DNA of 64,000 nucleotides from Branchiostoma floridae (lineage: Eukaryota > Chordata > Leptocardii > Amphioxiformes > Branchiostomatidae): NCBI RefSeq assembly GCF_000003815.2, contig NC_049994.1, positions 9,709,148 through 9,773,147 of the forward strand. Reading direction: 5' to 3'. The notes under the pieces are model-generated. The model was not told the origin of the DNA. It was given only the letters and a program-made list of their open reading frames with translations, and ran no database searches. Position 1 is the stretch's first letter, and the number at the start of each line of letters is the position of its first letter. This document shows, piece by piece, positions 48,626 to 60,369 of this stretch. Made by a program: the position numbers and the translations under genes.

Positions 48626-49171
48626 TACTCACAAAAAGCAACACTGGCAACAACATCATCAAATGTGTTATTCCTAGCTAAGGAAAAATACTGTGCTGCA
48701 TGAGTATGTACATATAAGTTATAGTCCAACATGTACTCCTTAGCAAAAAGACATCTGGCTCATTTTTCAATTTCAGAAGTGCCTGCCTTACTGCTATTTT
48801 GAATATGTTGCATAGCAACACATCATAAATGTGCCTCTATAAATTTTATCACTGAAAGAGACATTGAAGTAATTTCTCTCGTGAGCAATAACACTACCTC
48901 AACGTTGCAATCATGTCGTATTTATTGTGCAGCTGCAGTAACAGTTATTTATGTGATACATACATGGTGTGTTTTACTATGTGTTTTGATCGTACATAGC
49001 AATATTCCAGGACCAGATTACAAAATGAGAGATATCAAATTGTGTATAAAGGGGCAGGCCAGGAAGTTTCATGGGAGGTTATTGTCAAAATGTTGATTGT
49101 CTTTGTTTCTGTTTTTTTTTTTGCTTGTGACAAGCTCTGAAAACTAGTATAATGTACACATACAGCGGCGA

Positions 49172-49325
49172 TCGCGTCATAGTTAACACCCGTCAGCGTC
49201 AGTGACGCGTCAGAAATCGTCAGTGACGCGTCAGTAATCGTCAGTGACTGGTCAGAAACCGTCAGACATCGTCAGATGCCCGTCAGAATTCGTCAGAGTC
49301 AAACGCTGACCAGTCAGCGTCAGCG
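49172..49325. repeat. Left subterminal CGTCAG repeat array
   Basis: At least eight GTCAG-containing units occur, including GTCAGTGACGCGTCAG twice. They are mirrored at 54027-54149. Such arrays in transposon ends usually bind transposase; here that is an inference. Confidence 0.75.
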
Positions 49326-49792
49326 TTAATGATATGTATGAGATGGGGTCAGGTTTCATGTTTATTTTGTACCCCGACAAGACAATAGCAATTTTGTCAC
49401 CTCCTAGTGTGCGAGTTTTCGTTGCGATGTTGCGGCAGGTCGTTGACCCCCGAAATACGCAGCTTACATGTAGGTGATATGCTGCGCGCTTCTGGGAGGG
49501 GAAAGTTGCTCTTCTGAACAGCTTAAATACACACATAAGACTAAAAGGAGTTGGCAATGATTAGATCATTAGAGTATGAGTCATTTTTGTTGAAGATTGA
49601 TTGCTAAAAAAAAAATTCAGTGTTGTCTTCTCGAACCGACTGTGGCCATGTTGTTTATCACGTTGTTATTTGGGCTCTAACCGCTCGACCGATCTGAGAC
49701 TGGGTGGGACTTATATACGGACTTTCAGTGCTTTAGCGATTCATTTGTTAGATCGTTATTTTCTACTGGTTTCATTTGATAAATGTAAGAAA

Positions 49793-49877
49793 ATGGCATC
49801 GTGGTCGAGAATGACACCGGGGAAATCGTCTGACACGGCCGGGTACAATCGACATTTTGATCATGCAAAATTTCCAG
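49793..49877 (+). CDS. Possible first exon inside the 5.0-kb element
   Basis: ATG in good context (AAAATGG) opens 28 codons beginning MASWSRMTPGKSSD and ending at donor CCAG|GTACGG in phase 1. It lies ~630 bp from the left end of the element on the plus strand, where a transposase first exon could sit. Its phase is compatible with the candidate at 52624, but intervening exons are unknown. Unrecognised protein. Confidence 0.2.
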
Positions 49878-51298
49878 GTACGGGTGAAGAAAAGCCGGCC
49901 TGAGAAACCAATTGTTATATTCCTTAGCAGATAAATGACAGCTTTTATCGAGATCGATTCTTGTCTTGCACTTGTCGGCAAATACGAATATTTTTTGTCT
50001 TGCTTCAAAAACTCGCACTTCGACGGGAAACACGAGAAGTTTCCAATTTCCCGAGCCGAAACAGTCCGTGCGATTAGAAAAACAGCTCACAAAACTGCGA
50101 TCTACGTAGTAGCTAAGTGAATACTCGTATATGATTGTAACGCAGTTTAAAGAGCTAGCAATGATATCCGATGTTACAAAACTGTGTCAGCGTTTTTATG
50201 TATCCACGGAACAAAGAAAAAAACGGCAAAATGTAAAGCAAAGCACATGTTAATTAAATGTTGGACCCGAACGTACCTTACGTGTAAACAAACATGAATG
50301 CTAGCGGTACAACTTTTCTGCGGGTTCAAACTACGATTTACTAAGCCGAAGATTTAACTAAAATTTGTGCACTGTAACAAAAACAGCGAGAATCGTTTGG
50401 GATCTGGATGAAACTGAACTATAGATTATACGATTTGATACATCGGCTTCTGATCGCGCGCGAAACAGCAGCTCCGAGGACGGCCACTACAAATATACAC
50501 TCTCCCACGATGCGCGATCTTGATTGACAGATCGCGGTTGTTTGAAGATCGTGCCGCCCGCGCCGGACTGTCTGAAACTTTGCAGGACGCTAATTCAATC
50601 ATTTTTGACAGCCAATCAGCAAAGAGAAAAACTGACAGCAAAAATAACTTGATACTTGTCTATAAATGAGGTTCTGTCGTTCGAAGAACAACGAAACATG
50701 GCTCGCAAAAAATAAACGAAAGACTTGCAGTTCGAAATCTAAAGACCGGTAAGACGGACAATTTGTGGCAACCAGGAACCGGGATAAATCTAAAAGAGGG
50801 ACGGGCCCATGCAGAAATAAATGTTTTGTCCACCAGCCGTGTCCGCCGAAACATTGAATGAGCCAACTGTCTCTTTCTGTCAAATTTATGCATGATCAAC
50901 ATATACGATGCTTTATTTAGTACATTACTTGTGCTCGCAATTATGAGGGTAACGAATTTCTGTTTAGGCTCTGGAAACTACAAGGGCGTGTTTCCCGCCG
51001 ACGTGCGAGTTTTCGCGGGTGATTACAGGGGATTGTTGTAAACAAAACAAAACATTATCGTGTTTGGCGGTAAGTGGAAGACAAGAATTGATCCGGTAAA
51101 ATCTCTTGTTATTAATTAATGTTTTGAGTAGAGTTACTACTATATGGTTCCTCAAGGCGGATTTATTAAATCCTTAGACTTTTGAGTCCATGGTAAACGT
51201 GTACAATACATTTTACCGCCATATTAAAGATCACCGTAATTACGATAAGTTGATTATCAATTAGACATCATTTATAGCTACTTTTGTATGCTAGAAAT

Positions 51299-51830
51299 TT
51301 AGGTTTTCGTCCGCCGGCTTTTTCCTGGAAACACTGCTGCTCGTACTGTCGAGGGCGCAACTAAGCATGAAGACCTACCTGTTCCCCAGGGAGCTCTTGG
51401 GTCGGAACATCGCCATCGGACATTCCTGCTCATCGGACAGTCGACCAGGGCATATTCCAACCATACGCCACGGCATATATTCAACCTTATGTGTTTTTGA
51501 ATCTATTCATTAAGTGTCTTTTGTCTGATATCAGTTCAAAAGTTCTGTTACGGCCCCCGTCTGCACGGTACTGAGTTCCACTTTGTTTAACGGTAGCTAG
51601 GCTAGAAAAGTAGGATTCAGGTCACCATCCGCCGGCTTCCTTGGCACTTGTCGAGGTTGCAACTCAGCCAAGACCTACCTGTTCCTGGCGGAGCTCTCGG
51701 GACAGAACATCGCTGACGGGCAGTCGACCGACGAAACCATACTCCAGGGCATATATTCAACCTTATGTGTTTTTTAATCTATTTGTTGTGTTTTGTCTGC
51801 TGTTAGTTCAAAAGTTCTGTTGGATTAACT
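51299..51830 (+). repeat. Degenerate ~300-bp tandem duplication
   Basis: Two units (about 51305-51545 and 51610-51830) share CCGCCGGCTT, AAGACCTACCTGTTCC, GGAGCTCT, CAGTCGACC, GGCATATATTCAACCTTATG and TCAAAAGTTCTGTT. A third start (CGGGTTTCCATCCG) appears near 51868 before the assembly gap. One unit can be read as LSMKTYLFPRELLGRN, reminiscent of the C-terminal end of LINE polyproteins, but this is weak. Confidence 0.7.
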
Positions 51831-52018
51831 AACATTGGTTCTATTTCTAATATGGATAAAGGGATTCGGGTTTCCATCCGTTTAATAGCTTCCTTGGCAC
51901 AATGATGATCGTTGAGAAATCTTACGTGTGTGCAACTTATGTACGCTTCATCATAACATATAACGTTTAAAACCTGGAAGGTAAGTTTATACCAGGTTTT
52001 CCATCATCATTCTGCTGC

Positions 52019-52187
52019 NNNNNNNNNNNNNNNNNNNNNNNNNNNNNNNNNNNNNNNNNNNNNNNNNNNNNNNNNNNNNNNNNNNNNNNNNNNNNNNNNN
52101 NNNNNNNNNNNNNNNNNNNNNNNNNNNNNNNNNNNNNNNNNNNNNNNNNNNNNNNNNNNNNNNNNNNNNNNNNNNNNNNNNNNNNNN
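52019..52187. other. Assembly gap (169 N)
   Basis: A run of N interrupts the sequence inside the 5.0-kb element, directly after a palindromic AAAACCTGG/CCAGGTTTT pair (51969-52000). The true length of the gap, and hence of the element, is unknown. Confidence 1.
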
Positions 52188-52354
52188 GAGACGCTTTGGA
52201 TACCAGGCTATAACGATGTGGGTTTACGATACATGTCGTTCAAAAATATTCAAAATATATTCATCGACACTAAATATCGCTATCAAGTAGAATAAACCAA
52301 GAAAAAAAATCAAACACGGTGGAAAAACATGCACCGTGCTGATTGTTCTTACAA

Positions 52355-52450
52355 TAAATGAATGAAGACCTTTATTGCACATTTTGCCACGCCGGGCTAT
52401 CAAGTACAGTACCCGCGGGCCCGTTCTTTGAGAATGCCGCCAAACCAAGG
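52355..52450 (-). mobile_element. LINE 3' end with AATAAAGGTCTTCATTCATT finish
   Basis: On the minus strand TGTGCAATAAAGGTCTTCAT leads into a short TCAT/ATTT repeat, a characteristic CR1/L2-type 3' terminus. The upstream part includes GGCGGCATTCTCAAAGAAC and GATAGCCCGGCGTGGC. It is nested within the 5.0-kb element. Confidence 0.55.
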
Positions 52451-52623
52451 TCCTTGGTGAAACTCAAAGAAGCCGCGCCCCGGCCGCATGTGTCAATCAA
52501 TTGAGCGGCGCGGTGGGAGCCCGGGTCAGACCCATTTTTGCTACAATTCTACCGGTATCTGAACATCTAATAAACATATTCACATGCACAAAACATCTAT
52601 TGATTTTGATTTTAACAATGCAG

Positions 52624-52841
52624 GCCTCATATTTTCACCCCAAACCACAAAGATTGACAACATTTCCCACTTTCTAAACGCCACACAAAACTCTATCCTC
52701 GGCTGTGACATCGTAATTACGGCGTGTACACACCGACTGCGCGTGTCATACCGAGGAGAAAATTGTCTCACTATAGAATCTTTGGTTATAATTAATAGGA
52801 AGCGAGGACGAAGTAGCTCTAAAATAGCTCCACCATTCCAG
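52624..52841 (+). CDS. Possible internal exon inside the 5.0-kb element
   Basis: A 218-bp segment has a good acceptor (TTTTGATTTTAACAATGCAG) and donor (CCAG|GTATGTAT) and is open throughout in one frame, ending on a codon boundary. The encoded segment has ordinary protein composition, with ILGCDIVITACTHRLRVSY followed by a basic stretch NRKRGRSSSK. It may be part of an unrecognised transposase. No catalytic motif is visible. Confidence 0.25.
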
Positions 52842-53208
52842 GTATGTATTTGTCGAACGTTAATGGTGCAAAGATATTCCTATCAAAATTCGTAGGTTTT
52901 CCGCGTGCGTGCGGATGTTCCCGATCGCTGACAAATTCGGCGGCAAAATCTTCGATAAAAACACACCAAAACCTCTTCAAAGCGGATTATTAGACAGAGA
53001 ACTCCTTTTTTCAGTGCTGTGCCGTTAAATTCACTGATATAAACATAGCCATAGACGTAATTCCTGCAAGCGTCATGTAATATTTACATACTGTTACGCA
53101 ATGGTGGGCCCGTCGTCCGTAATGGAGCAGCTAAACGGCAAAGTTTTCAGTTGAAGTTTACGCCGTATTTAACTTAAAAATACCGGGACTCGAACTTATA
53201 TGATATTT

Positions 53209-53310
53209 TTATTTATTTATTTATTGGTTTGGCTGCACCGAACACACAGCCAGGGCTGCCCAACTAGCCTATGGCTATTACAAAGGGCTAGCCCTGCTGA
53301 CAAACACATA
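53209..53310 (-). mobile_element. Retroelement 3' end with (AAAT)n tail
   Basis: Minus-strand sequence GGCTAGTTGGGCAGCCCTGG followed by CAGCCAAACCAATAAATAAA and further AAAT units. The body contains the inverted words AGGGCTAGCCCT. This is typical of the 3' end of a LINE or SINE; the class is undetermined. It lies within the 5.0-kb element. Confidence 0.5.
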
Positions 53311-54638
53311 AACAATACAAATTAAAAAAAAAAGAACATTTGTATGTACATGGTGTAGGATAACTTACATATCATCTAAAATGGAGTATATAACGTCTTG
53401 CACAATAATTATATGAAGGTAGCCCAGCCAAAAATGTATTGTTGTAGTCGATTATGGCCTGCAGCTCGCTTGTTTTGTCTGCCGCCAGTGTTTGACCGAC
53501 GGGCGTGCTTAGCGCTTTGCGTTGCAAAAAAAAAATATATATTTCCGCGTTCTTCGGGTTGACTTTTTGAATTCACCTTTATTCTATTCAAAGAAATAGG
53601 TATCCGGAGAATGTTTCCCGACCACAGAACTCTTTTACTACGAGATGTTTTGAACATGATTGCTGTTGACAATTTTGCTCCGATTTTTTTGCAAATGTAA
53701 CGTTACACTACCTCCCGGCCGGGAGTTTTATCGAGGAATGATACTTTCGTGATAAAATCAACAACAATAATTAACAGGCAAATGAAGAGCTAATGAGCAA
53801 AATAAGTAATTGATAAAGTAAGATAAAACAGCTCCACTCTTAGCAAGCAGTAACAGAAGAAAATGTCTGTATAATTCGATCTACTCAAATGCAGGCAAGA
53901 TCGCCGTCTCTTTCCGCTGTTCAGTTTTCGTATCGGCAAGTTTCTGCGCACCATGACGCAAATTACTTCTCCTCCCACTAATCTGTGATGTTACCGCGGC
54001 CTGCATATGAATGGTTCGTCATTTGATAACGCTGACCAGTCAGAAAAGCGACAGTCTCCGTCAGTGACGCGTCAGAAAAATGCTGTGACGGAATAATGTC
54101 CGTCAGAAATCGTCAGTGACGCGTCAGAAATCGTCAGCGTCAGTGACGGGTGTTAACTATGGCGCGAACGCCGCTGTAGTCATCGAGTGTAGTTCTTAGC
54201 ACCTTTGTATTTTCCTTATCATACATGTTGTTTGTACCTGCAATTAGCCCTCGGCCATGAACTCGGCAATAAACATACTTACATATGATAACAATGTTGA
54301 ATGAAAAAGATTAAGATTAAATCAAATTACTAATAGTTAAAGAAAGGAAATTGCAGCATCAATTGATATTACAGAAAAAAAATTCCATTTGGGCAGAGTC
54401 CCACCTCTGGATCGCTCAGTCATGAAATTCCATGGTGTGACAAGACAGATATCCCTGCCTTGTGTCAACAAATCTTCCACTGGGCAGTGGACCATGTTCA
54501 ATATAGGTCAATCTTTTCACATTATTACAGTGTGACATTTGTCAACAGCACATAAGGGGCCATTTGGGGTCTTAGTGTGCTATCCATCTCCATTTCCCAG
54601 GATTTTGAGATTTGCTGTACATGGCACATATCCAACAT

Positions 54639-54735
54639 CAGGGCTCGAAATACCACCTGCACAAGCAGGTTTGTGCAGGTGAAATTGGAGTAGTGAAGGT
54701 ATTTCCGGTGTCTACCTGCACCAGGGAGGTACTGG
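54639..54735. mobile_element. Partial relative of the CAGGGCTCGAAAT element
   Basis: It begins CAGGGCTCGAAATACC and contains CCTGCACAAGCAGG and GTGCAGGTGAAATTGGAG, as in the 46.2-kb element, but the right terminus is missing or too degraded to see. Confidence 0.5.
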
Positions 54736-54925
54736 TAAGGATCCTGATGGCTTGTCAAAGCTCATGCATCTTTAACAGCACCATGTTGTAGTCTAATGAA
54801 CAAAAAGGTTGAGTTTTGAATCACAGTCAGTGATTTGTACTCTGCACTGTAAGCCACAAGCTATACTTTGTAATAAAGAAATCGGCCAACTTCTTCAAAA
54901 TAGCCATGGCTACCCCCAGCATATA

Positions 54926-56119
54926 CCATATTTTCTCGAATAAAGTCCGCACTTCTTGAAATTTCTTAAAATTGAAAAGGTGCTACGACTTGTTACCAAA
55001 GTTGGGGTGCGTAATGTACAGTCAAACCTGTCTATAGCGGCCACTCAAGGGACTGGTCAAAATTGGCCACTATAGAGAGGTGGTCCCTATAGAGAATATG
55101 CTAATTAATTAAGGTAATAAGTTACACATGGTTTTAGTACCCACTGATCTTTATTCACATAATACAGTACTGTACATGTACTGCAATGATTTTTACACTA
55201 TATGTATTATAAGAAAATAAAAGCTATAAAAAGTTTTAAATGTTCTACAGTTTATATTGTCTGAAGAGACCGGTATCGTCATATTTCTTTGATCTTTCGT
55301 CTTGTATCCTTTGATACATGTACTTCGCCGTCCGTGTGTTCCCTCCCGCGTTCACACGTCAGGTTCGCCCATTATGCTAATGTGGTACTCACAAGAAAAG
55401 TCTCGTCATTTTAGACTTATCTCTTAATAAATGTAAGAATAATCCATCATAGCCTGAAGTTCATATTATTTTGTCTTTGTAACAATTCATTCAGAAAGTT
55501 TTTGTGATGAAAATTAACCTAAGCGGTAGTGTATTAGAACGTATCTTTAACGCAATTTACCTCCGTAATATTGGTGTCGTCTATTGACCTTATATGACCT
55601 CGTTTGTCGGCGGGTATGGGTAGCGCCAGTTTACGAAGTTTTGTTTTGAAAATAAATCAAAGAGGTTTTAAATCCGGCGTAGGGTGACCATACGGCAGCT
55701 GTATATAGCCGATCGCGTGCCGAAACATAGATCAGCGGTCCGCGTGGCCGTTATCGGCAGTGTTTTTGTACCTGCGGGACCGGAAATCGTGTGGCCGTGG
55801 CCGCGTTGGACAGGTGGCCGCTAAGCCTATTTCTTAATCATTACGAATCCAAGGGACCGACAAAAAGTGGCCACTATGGGCAGGTGGCCGTTATGCAAAG
55901 GTGGCCGCTAATACAGGTTTGACTGTATTTGAGATTATTGCACAGATACATGGTAAAACTTACTGCTACTAAAAGAGCCTAAAATAAAGCAAGGTGGAGA
56001 TACACTTCTAGGAAGGTTTCAAAACATACATGTCATTTACCAACTTGAAAGTAGCTTGCCCCAAATCAGGGGGGGCATATCATAATTGGGGTGCTTACTT
56101 TTTATTCGAGAAAATATGG
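54926..56119. mobile_element. TA-flanked element with CCATATTTTCTCGAATAAA ends, split by a nested insertion
   Basis: The two 19-bp termini are perfect inverted repeats flanked by TA (54924-54925, 56120-56121). Removing the nested CAGTCAAACC element (55019-55925 plus one TA) leaves a miniature element of about 285 bp whose inner parts share TTGGGGTGC. It therefore inserted before the nested one. Confidence 0.85.
55019..55925. mobile_element. CAGTCAAACCTGT element, 907-bp copy, nested
   Basis: Inverted termini CAGTCAAACCTGT/ACAGGTTTGACTG are flanked by TA (55017-55018, 55926-55927). GCGGCCAC/GTGGCCGC subterminal repeats and GTCGGTCCCTTGG are shared with the 178-bp copy at 48448 in reverse orientation. 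The ~700-bp unique interior is GC-richer to the right and has no convincing transposase. Confidence 0.85.
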
Positions 56120-56121
56120 TA

Positions 56122-58078
56122 CTGACTAAAACATCCAACTGCTTTACATGCCAAGTGTAAAGCAACATACTGTCGTGGCATGTTATGTTGTGGTTTACCC
56201 TTTATGTGATTCTATTGGATACCCTCTAGTCCATATAAATATGCTACACTTACAGAATTGATATCAGGTTCATGTTAGTACTGAACAATGATGCAGCTGC
56301 TAAAATTAGAACAGCAACCACTTGATAGGCAATTTTTGTCCTGGCTTTTTGCGGGCTCGTTGACCAGCTTGAAAATGGACGGTTTGCAATCAAGCTTCTG
56401 ACATCCTGCGGGCCAGATAAAGCATCGGGCTGTGCAGGGTAATGGGGAGGGGAGGGACGCATGCTTGTAGTACATGTGCTAACCACACTTCAATTACATG
56501 TACATGTAAACTGTACTTGGGAATGGCCTGAACGTGAGGTTTGGGGCATCTCGGGTCAGTCAAGGCTATGGTCTCTGTAGTGTTAACATTGTATTGCCCC
56601 CCTATTCATGTATAGCTAGACACTCTATCAATAGGAGTACAGACTGCTGCAGGTCTTGGGCAGTAAATTTGTGTTGGATTGGGATTAGGCTTTTAGAGAC
56701 TCAAATTTAGACCGTTCAGCAGAAACAATGATATCTGTTTGTGCAGGAACAGTCTCCAACTTGCATGCTAAATTTCTGATAACTAGTATGTAGTATTACA
56801 GGTAAAAAGAAGTACAAAAAATGCATTCCAGGTCCGGAAGGTTAACTACTCCAATACACATTGACTACCACTGCATTCAGCAACCATTTTACAACCATGT
56901 GGACCTGCCCATTTTATGACCTTGCACTCTTAGTGCCTTTGCCCCAGGGGCCGACGGTTGATAGGGTTAAGTGCTGCATGATTGGGATTCGCTTGTGTTT
57001 GGGACTTGGGGATTTGTCATAAATTCATGACCTTGAGCTTATCTGGAGAAGCATTTTGACAAGATCAAAGACTGCTGTCAGGTTGTAAATTTTACCCCAA
57101 TCCAAAGGGCTAAAGTTACAGTCTCTGAGTATGGGTTTCTTGCTCAGTTGTTTGTTTGTTTGTGAGGATGATTTGAAAGCTACAAAAATGTACAAAAGTG
57201 TAGGACTTGGTTCAAGGAATGTGACTTTGAAGAATTGTGCAAATAGTATATTAATACACATTTTCTTTTCCTGTCATACAATGCCATGATGTTGTCTTCA
57301 TTGACACTATCTCATGCTGCAACACAGTATTTGAACTATGAGCTCATACCTACATGTATCTCCAGCTTTGAATTTTTCTAACTCATTGTTTTGGAGGCCA
57401 GTTGTTGTTAAATTTTGTTCTTAGATTTGTAATTTCAAGCATACAAAGAAATGTTTCATCTATTATATGTCACAAAGTTCAGATTATTTTGATGGATTCA
57501 TTGTTTAGGAGGCCATGTTGTTAAATCTGTAATTTTAAGTTTATGACTAGCATTTCATTTTTTTATGTCATGTCAGAAGTTCAGATTTTTTGATGGATGG
57601 GTTGAAAACTTTTGTCCATCCCCAGAAGCAAATTTTAGTCCTTTGGGTCGTGGAGACAGCCCTGTATGACCTCCACACACACATAGTCTAAGGGCTCTGA
57701 TTACAGGGGTAGACTGCATGTTCTCTGGGGAGACTAAACTTATCGAGTACCCTCCATGGAGACTGAATTATTGACTAACTTGTTCCTTGATGAATGGTAC
57801 CACCCTCCCTTTGGTCATGGTTCAGATTTTACCCCTGCTAAAGTAATGTCATATTCATGATCATATCATTTGACATTTCAACTTATGCACTTTGAAAGGA
57901 AAGTTGGCATCATGCCTTTTTTGTCTCCAACTGAAGGTCATCTAGATTCATCCCCTAAATAAATCATTACCTCAGCCAGGATGTTCTTGTTTCACGTTTA
58001 AAACATCAAATGTCTAACCTTCATGAATTGTTTCACGTTTAGATATTAAATGTATAACTTATTGTTTTACATTCATAT
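56122..58078. other. Non-coding stretch, no gene recognised
   Basis: Contains a GT-rich run (TTGTTTGTTTGTTTG near 57148) and several TACATGTA words. Two similar segments near 57390-57430 and 57500-57530 share GGAGGCCA.GTTGTT.AAAT, a small dispersed duplication. No coding support. Confidence 0.35.
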
Positions 58079-58080
58079 TA

Positions 58081-58288
58081 CTGTAAATGCAGAAATTTTT
58101 GCGGTGGTTTTATGTTCACGGTTTTCGTATTGCAAATTCACCATGAATTTCAAACCGCTAGCTAACATTTTTCTATGGCAGTAAGAGACTACAGTGCATG
58201 GTGCTACCGCAAACTTAAAACCACCGCGAACAGTCCTTTTTCCCGCTACCGCAAATTTAAATCTCCGCAAACTTAAATGCATTTACAG
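58081..58288. mobile_element. TA-flanked miniature element, CTGTAAATGC family, copy 2
   Basis: Same family and orientation as 46936-47137: CTGTAAATGCAGAAAT at the left, AAATGCATTTACAG at the right, TA on both sides (58079-58080, 58289-58290), and the shared core TGGCAGTAAGAGACTACAGT. It retains more CG dinucleotides (GCGGTGG, CCGCGAAC) than copy 1, so it is probably younger or less mutated. Confidence 0.85.
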
Positions 58289-58750
58289 TACTAAATGTAT
58301 AACCTAAGAAATGTGATTTTTCTTTTTATTACCAAAACTTCTTACAATAAAGAAGCTATTTCAGTTTGGAAAAGATCTAAATATACTTAGTACAAAAGTT
58401 TTTCTCTTCTCCCACTATCATTGACAAAAGTCTGAGAAACAAGGCATTGCTCTGATCTGGCCTGATGACAGCCCATTCATACCCATTGAGAGTTAGAGTG
58501 CAAATACAGGAGGGAAAACCTCAAGTTGAATGCATGCAATTTGTGACAATTTAGCCATGCCATCACTTTATCATGGAGATGTGCGTTTGACCTGAATGGG
58601 GCAAACATACAATCAAGCCATCATCAGGCTATTATTATAACACAAGACAAAATTTAGGCATTGCAATTTAGTGATGAAATTCCAACAAACTAGTAGTTGG
58701 CTACAGTACAGGCCTAGGGTAAACCCATTTCAGTCCGTTGTTTCTCTTAC

Positions 58751-58816
58751 CTCTTTAATGAAGTATTGAAGCAAGGCAATGACATGTACAAAAAAGATGC
58801 ACAAGTTAAGGTATGG
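58751..58816 (-). CDS. Possible 66-bp hydrophobic exon
   Basis: The minus strand has an acceptor TTTCATAG and a strong donor GAG|GTAAGAGA bounding 22 open codons (part reads LCIFFVHVIALLQYFIKE), membrane-segment-like and phase 0 at both ends. A 66-bp open stretch is not improbable by chance, so the call rests mainly on the donor. Confidence 0.2.
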
Positions 58817-58819
58817 CTA

Positions 58820-60365
58820 TGAAATGTCTAATTATAAATACTTCTTCAGGAAAATCAATAGTTATCAGAAATCACTATCTCTTCAATAAATTATTTCATT
58901 TTGATGCCACAAACACTTGTATAACAACGTTCTGCAATAACTGTTACATTATGATTAACTACTAGTAGGTTGTTCTCTATCTTGCAAGGGTCAGAGATTG
59001 ACTTAAAGTTAAGAGATAACTATGAACTCAGGTTTTAGTGTTCTGACAGTGATTTTTCTATTTTACAAATATTTCAAGACAGCTGGTGTTCATGAAAGTT
59101 GTCTTTAACTTTAAGTGAACAGAGCTAGACTCCCCACAACTGGTATCATCAGAATTTAAAATGTACAAATGTATAGCTGACAGCACACTTGCAATCTAAC
59201 ACCTTCACACAACCTGTATACCACCCCTACATGTAGCTGTCACAATAGTAGGCCAAACGTCAGCTGGCAGAGATAAAATGATTTATGGTTCCTTTTCCCA
59301 ACACCCTGCAGTGTGAATATCTGTCCACTTTTCGACAGTGATGAATATGCTTACATTCACAATGCAGGTCAAACTACATCGTATCACATAACAGTGCCAC
59401 TTTTAAAGTGAGATGCATATTAAACTGTTGACTAGGCCAAACTAAGAATAGAGGAATATTCAGGACTACGCAATAATAAACATGTAAGCATTCAAAAATT
59501 TCTGACATCTACCAGACATCAACATATCAAATACTGCTAATGGAAATTCCGAAATCAAATCTAAGACCATAGCATTGTTTTGTAGGCTCTGTATGCATAA
59601 CCACTATCTGCAAAGCTTAATTCTGACAAGCACCAATGTCACTAAAATGTTAACATCAAGTTCTCAGTTTTACCAATAGATTACATTTTGTACTTCTACC
59701 CTGGGTTCATAATACTGAAACTTGCAGTTATGGTTCTTTTGACATTAACCTAAATACTTTCCACTGAATGTGTTCATCCTAATGGGATTACCTTATCAAG
59801 AAAACACAGCTGAAAACATAAAGATTGCAAAATGCATAATCCAATCATCGGCAAAACCGTGAAACATAACTCCTTTCCAGTCCACCAGATTCACTTTTAT
59901 CCTGTACCGTCCTCCCCCGGAGCATTACAATCTCTTGATTTACACCTTGGACAGGTAAACTTTCCTTAAGAGTTTACATAGAAGATTTGGAATTCCCAGG
60001 TAGCTGTTAAGGTAGCTACACCATCTGCTGTACTCAATCCTGACAGAATCCAACAGGACGGACTGTGGACAGAGATAAGTCTTACTTCTCCATATTAGGG
60101 ATTATGGATTCAAGGAAGTTCTGCATTATGTATTATTATGATAAACCTCAGTTATCAATAGAGGTTTTGAAAAAAGAGTTAAAGTCCTTCCTGCACCGAA
60201 TGGTGCATAAGCCGGCATCCATCTCCGTTTCTGTAGCTCTGGGCCAGACAGCTTTGTGCAATCACTACAGCAGGGTGCTAGCCTGCAGCTGGCATGTTCA
60301 ACAACCATACACTTTGCCACATGCTGAATGCTAAGGAGAAAAAGCAGCAAGTACAGTTTGTTGAG
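58820..60365. other. Non-coding stretch, no gene recognised
   Basis: AT-rich single-copy-looking DNA with no exon, element end or simple repeat of note. Confidence 0.35.
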
Positions 60366-60369
60366 TCTT

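Larger units (their letters stand above)
49163..54176. mobile_element. 5.0-kb transposon-like element with 33-bp inverted termini
   Basis: The ends start CAGCGGCG and continue, with two mismatches in 33 bases, through CATAGTTAACACCCGTCA. TA flanks both ends (49161-49162, 54177-54178). Immediately inside each end is an array of CGTCAGTGACGCGTCAGAAA-type subterminal repeats. The interior carries the assembly gap, a degenerate internal duplication, two LINE/SINE 3' ends and only short open frames, two of which have splice-like borders. It could be an old autonomous element with a spliced transposase, or a non-autonomous carrier. The superfamily is unassigned. Confidence 0.8.
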
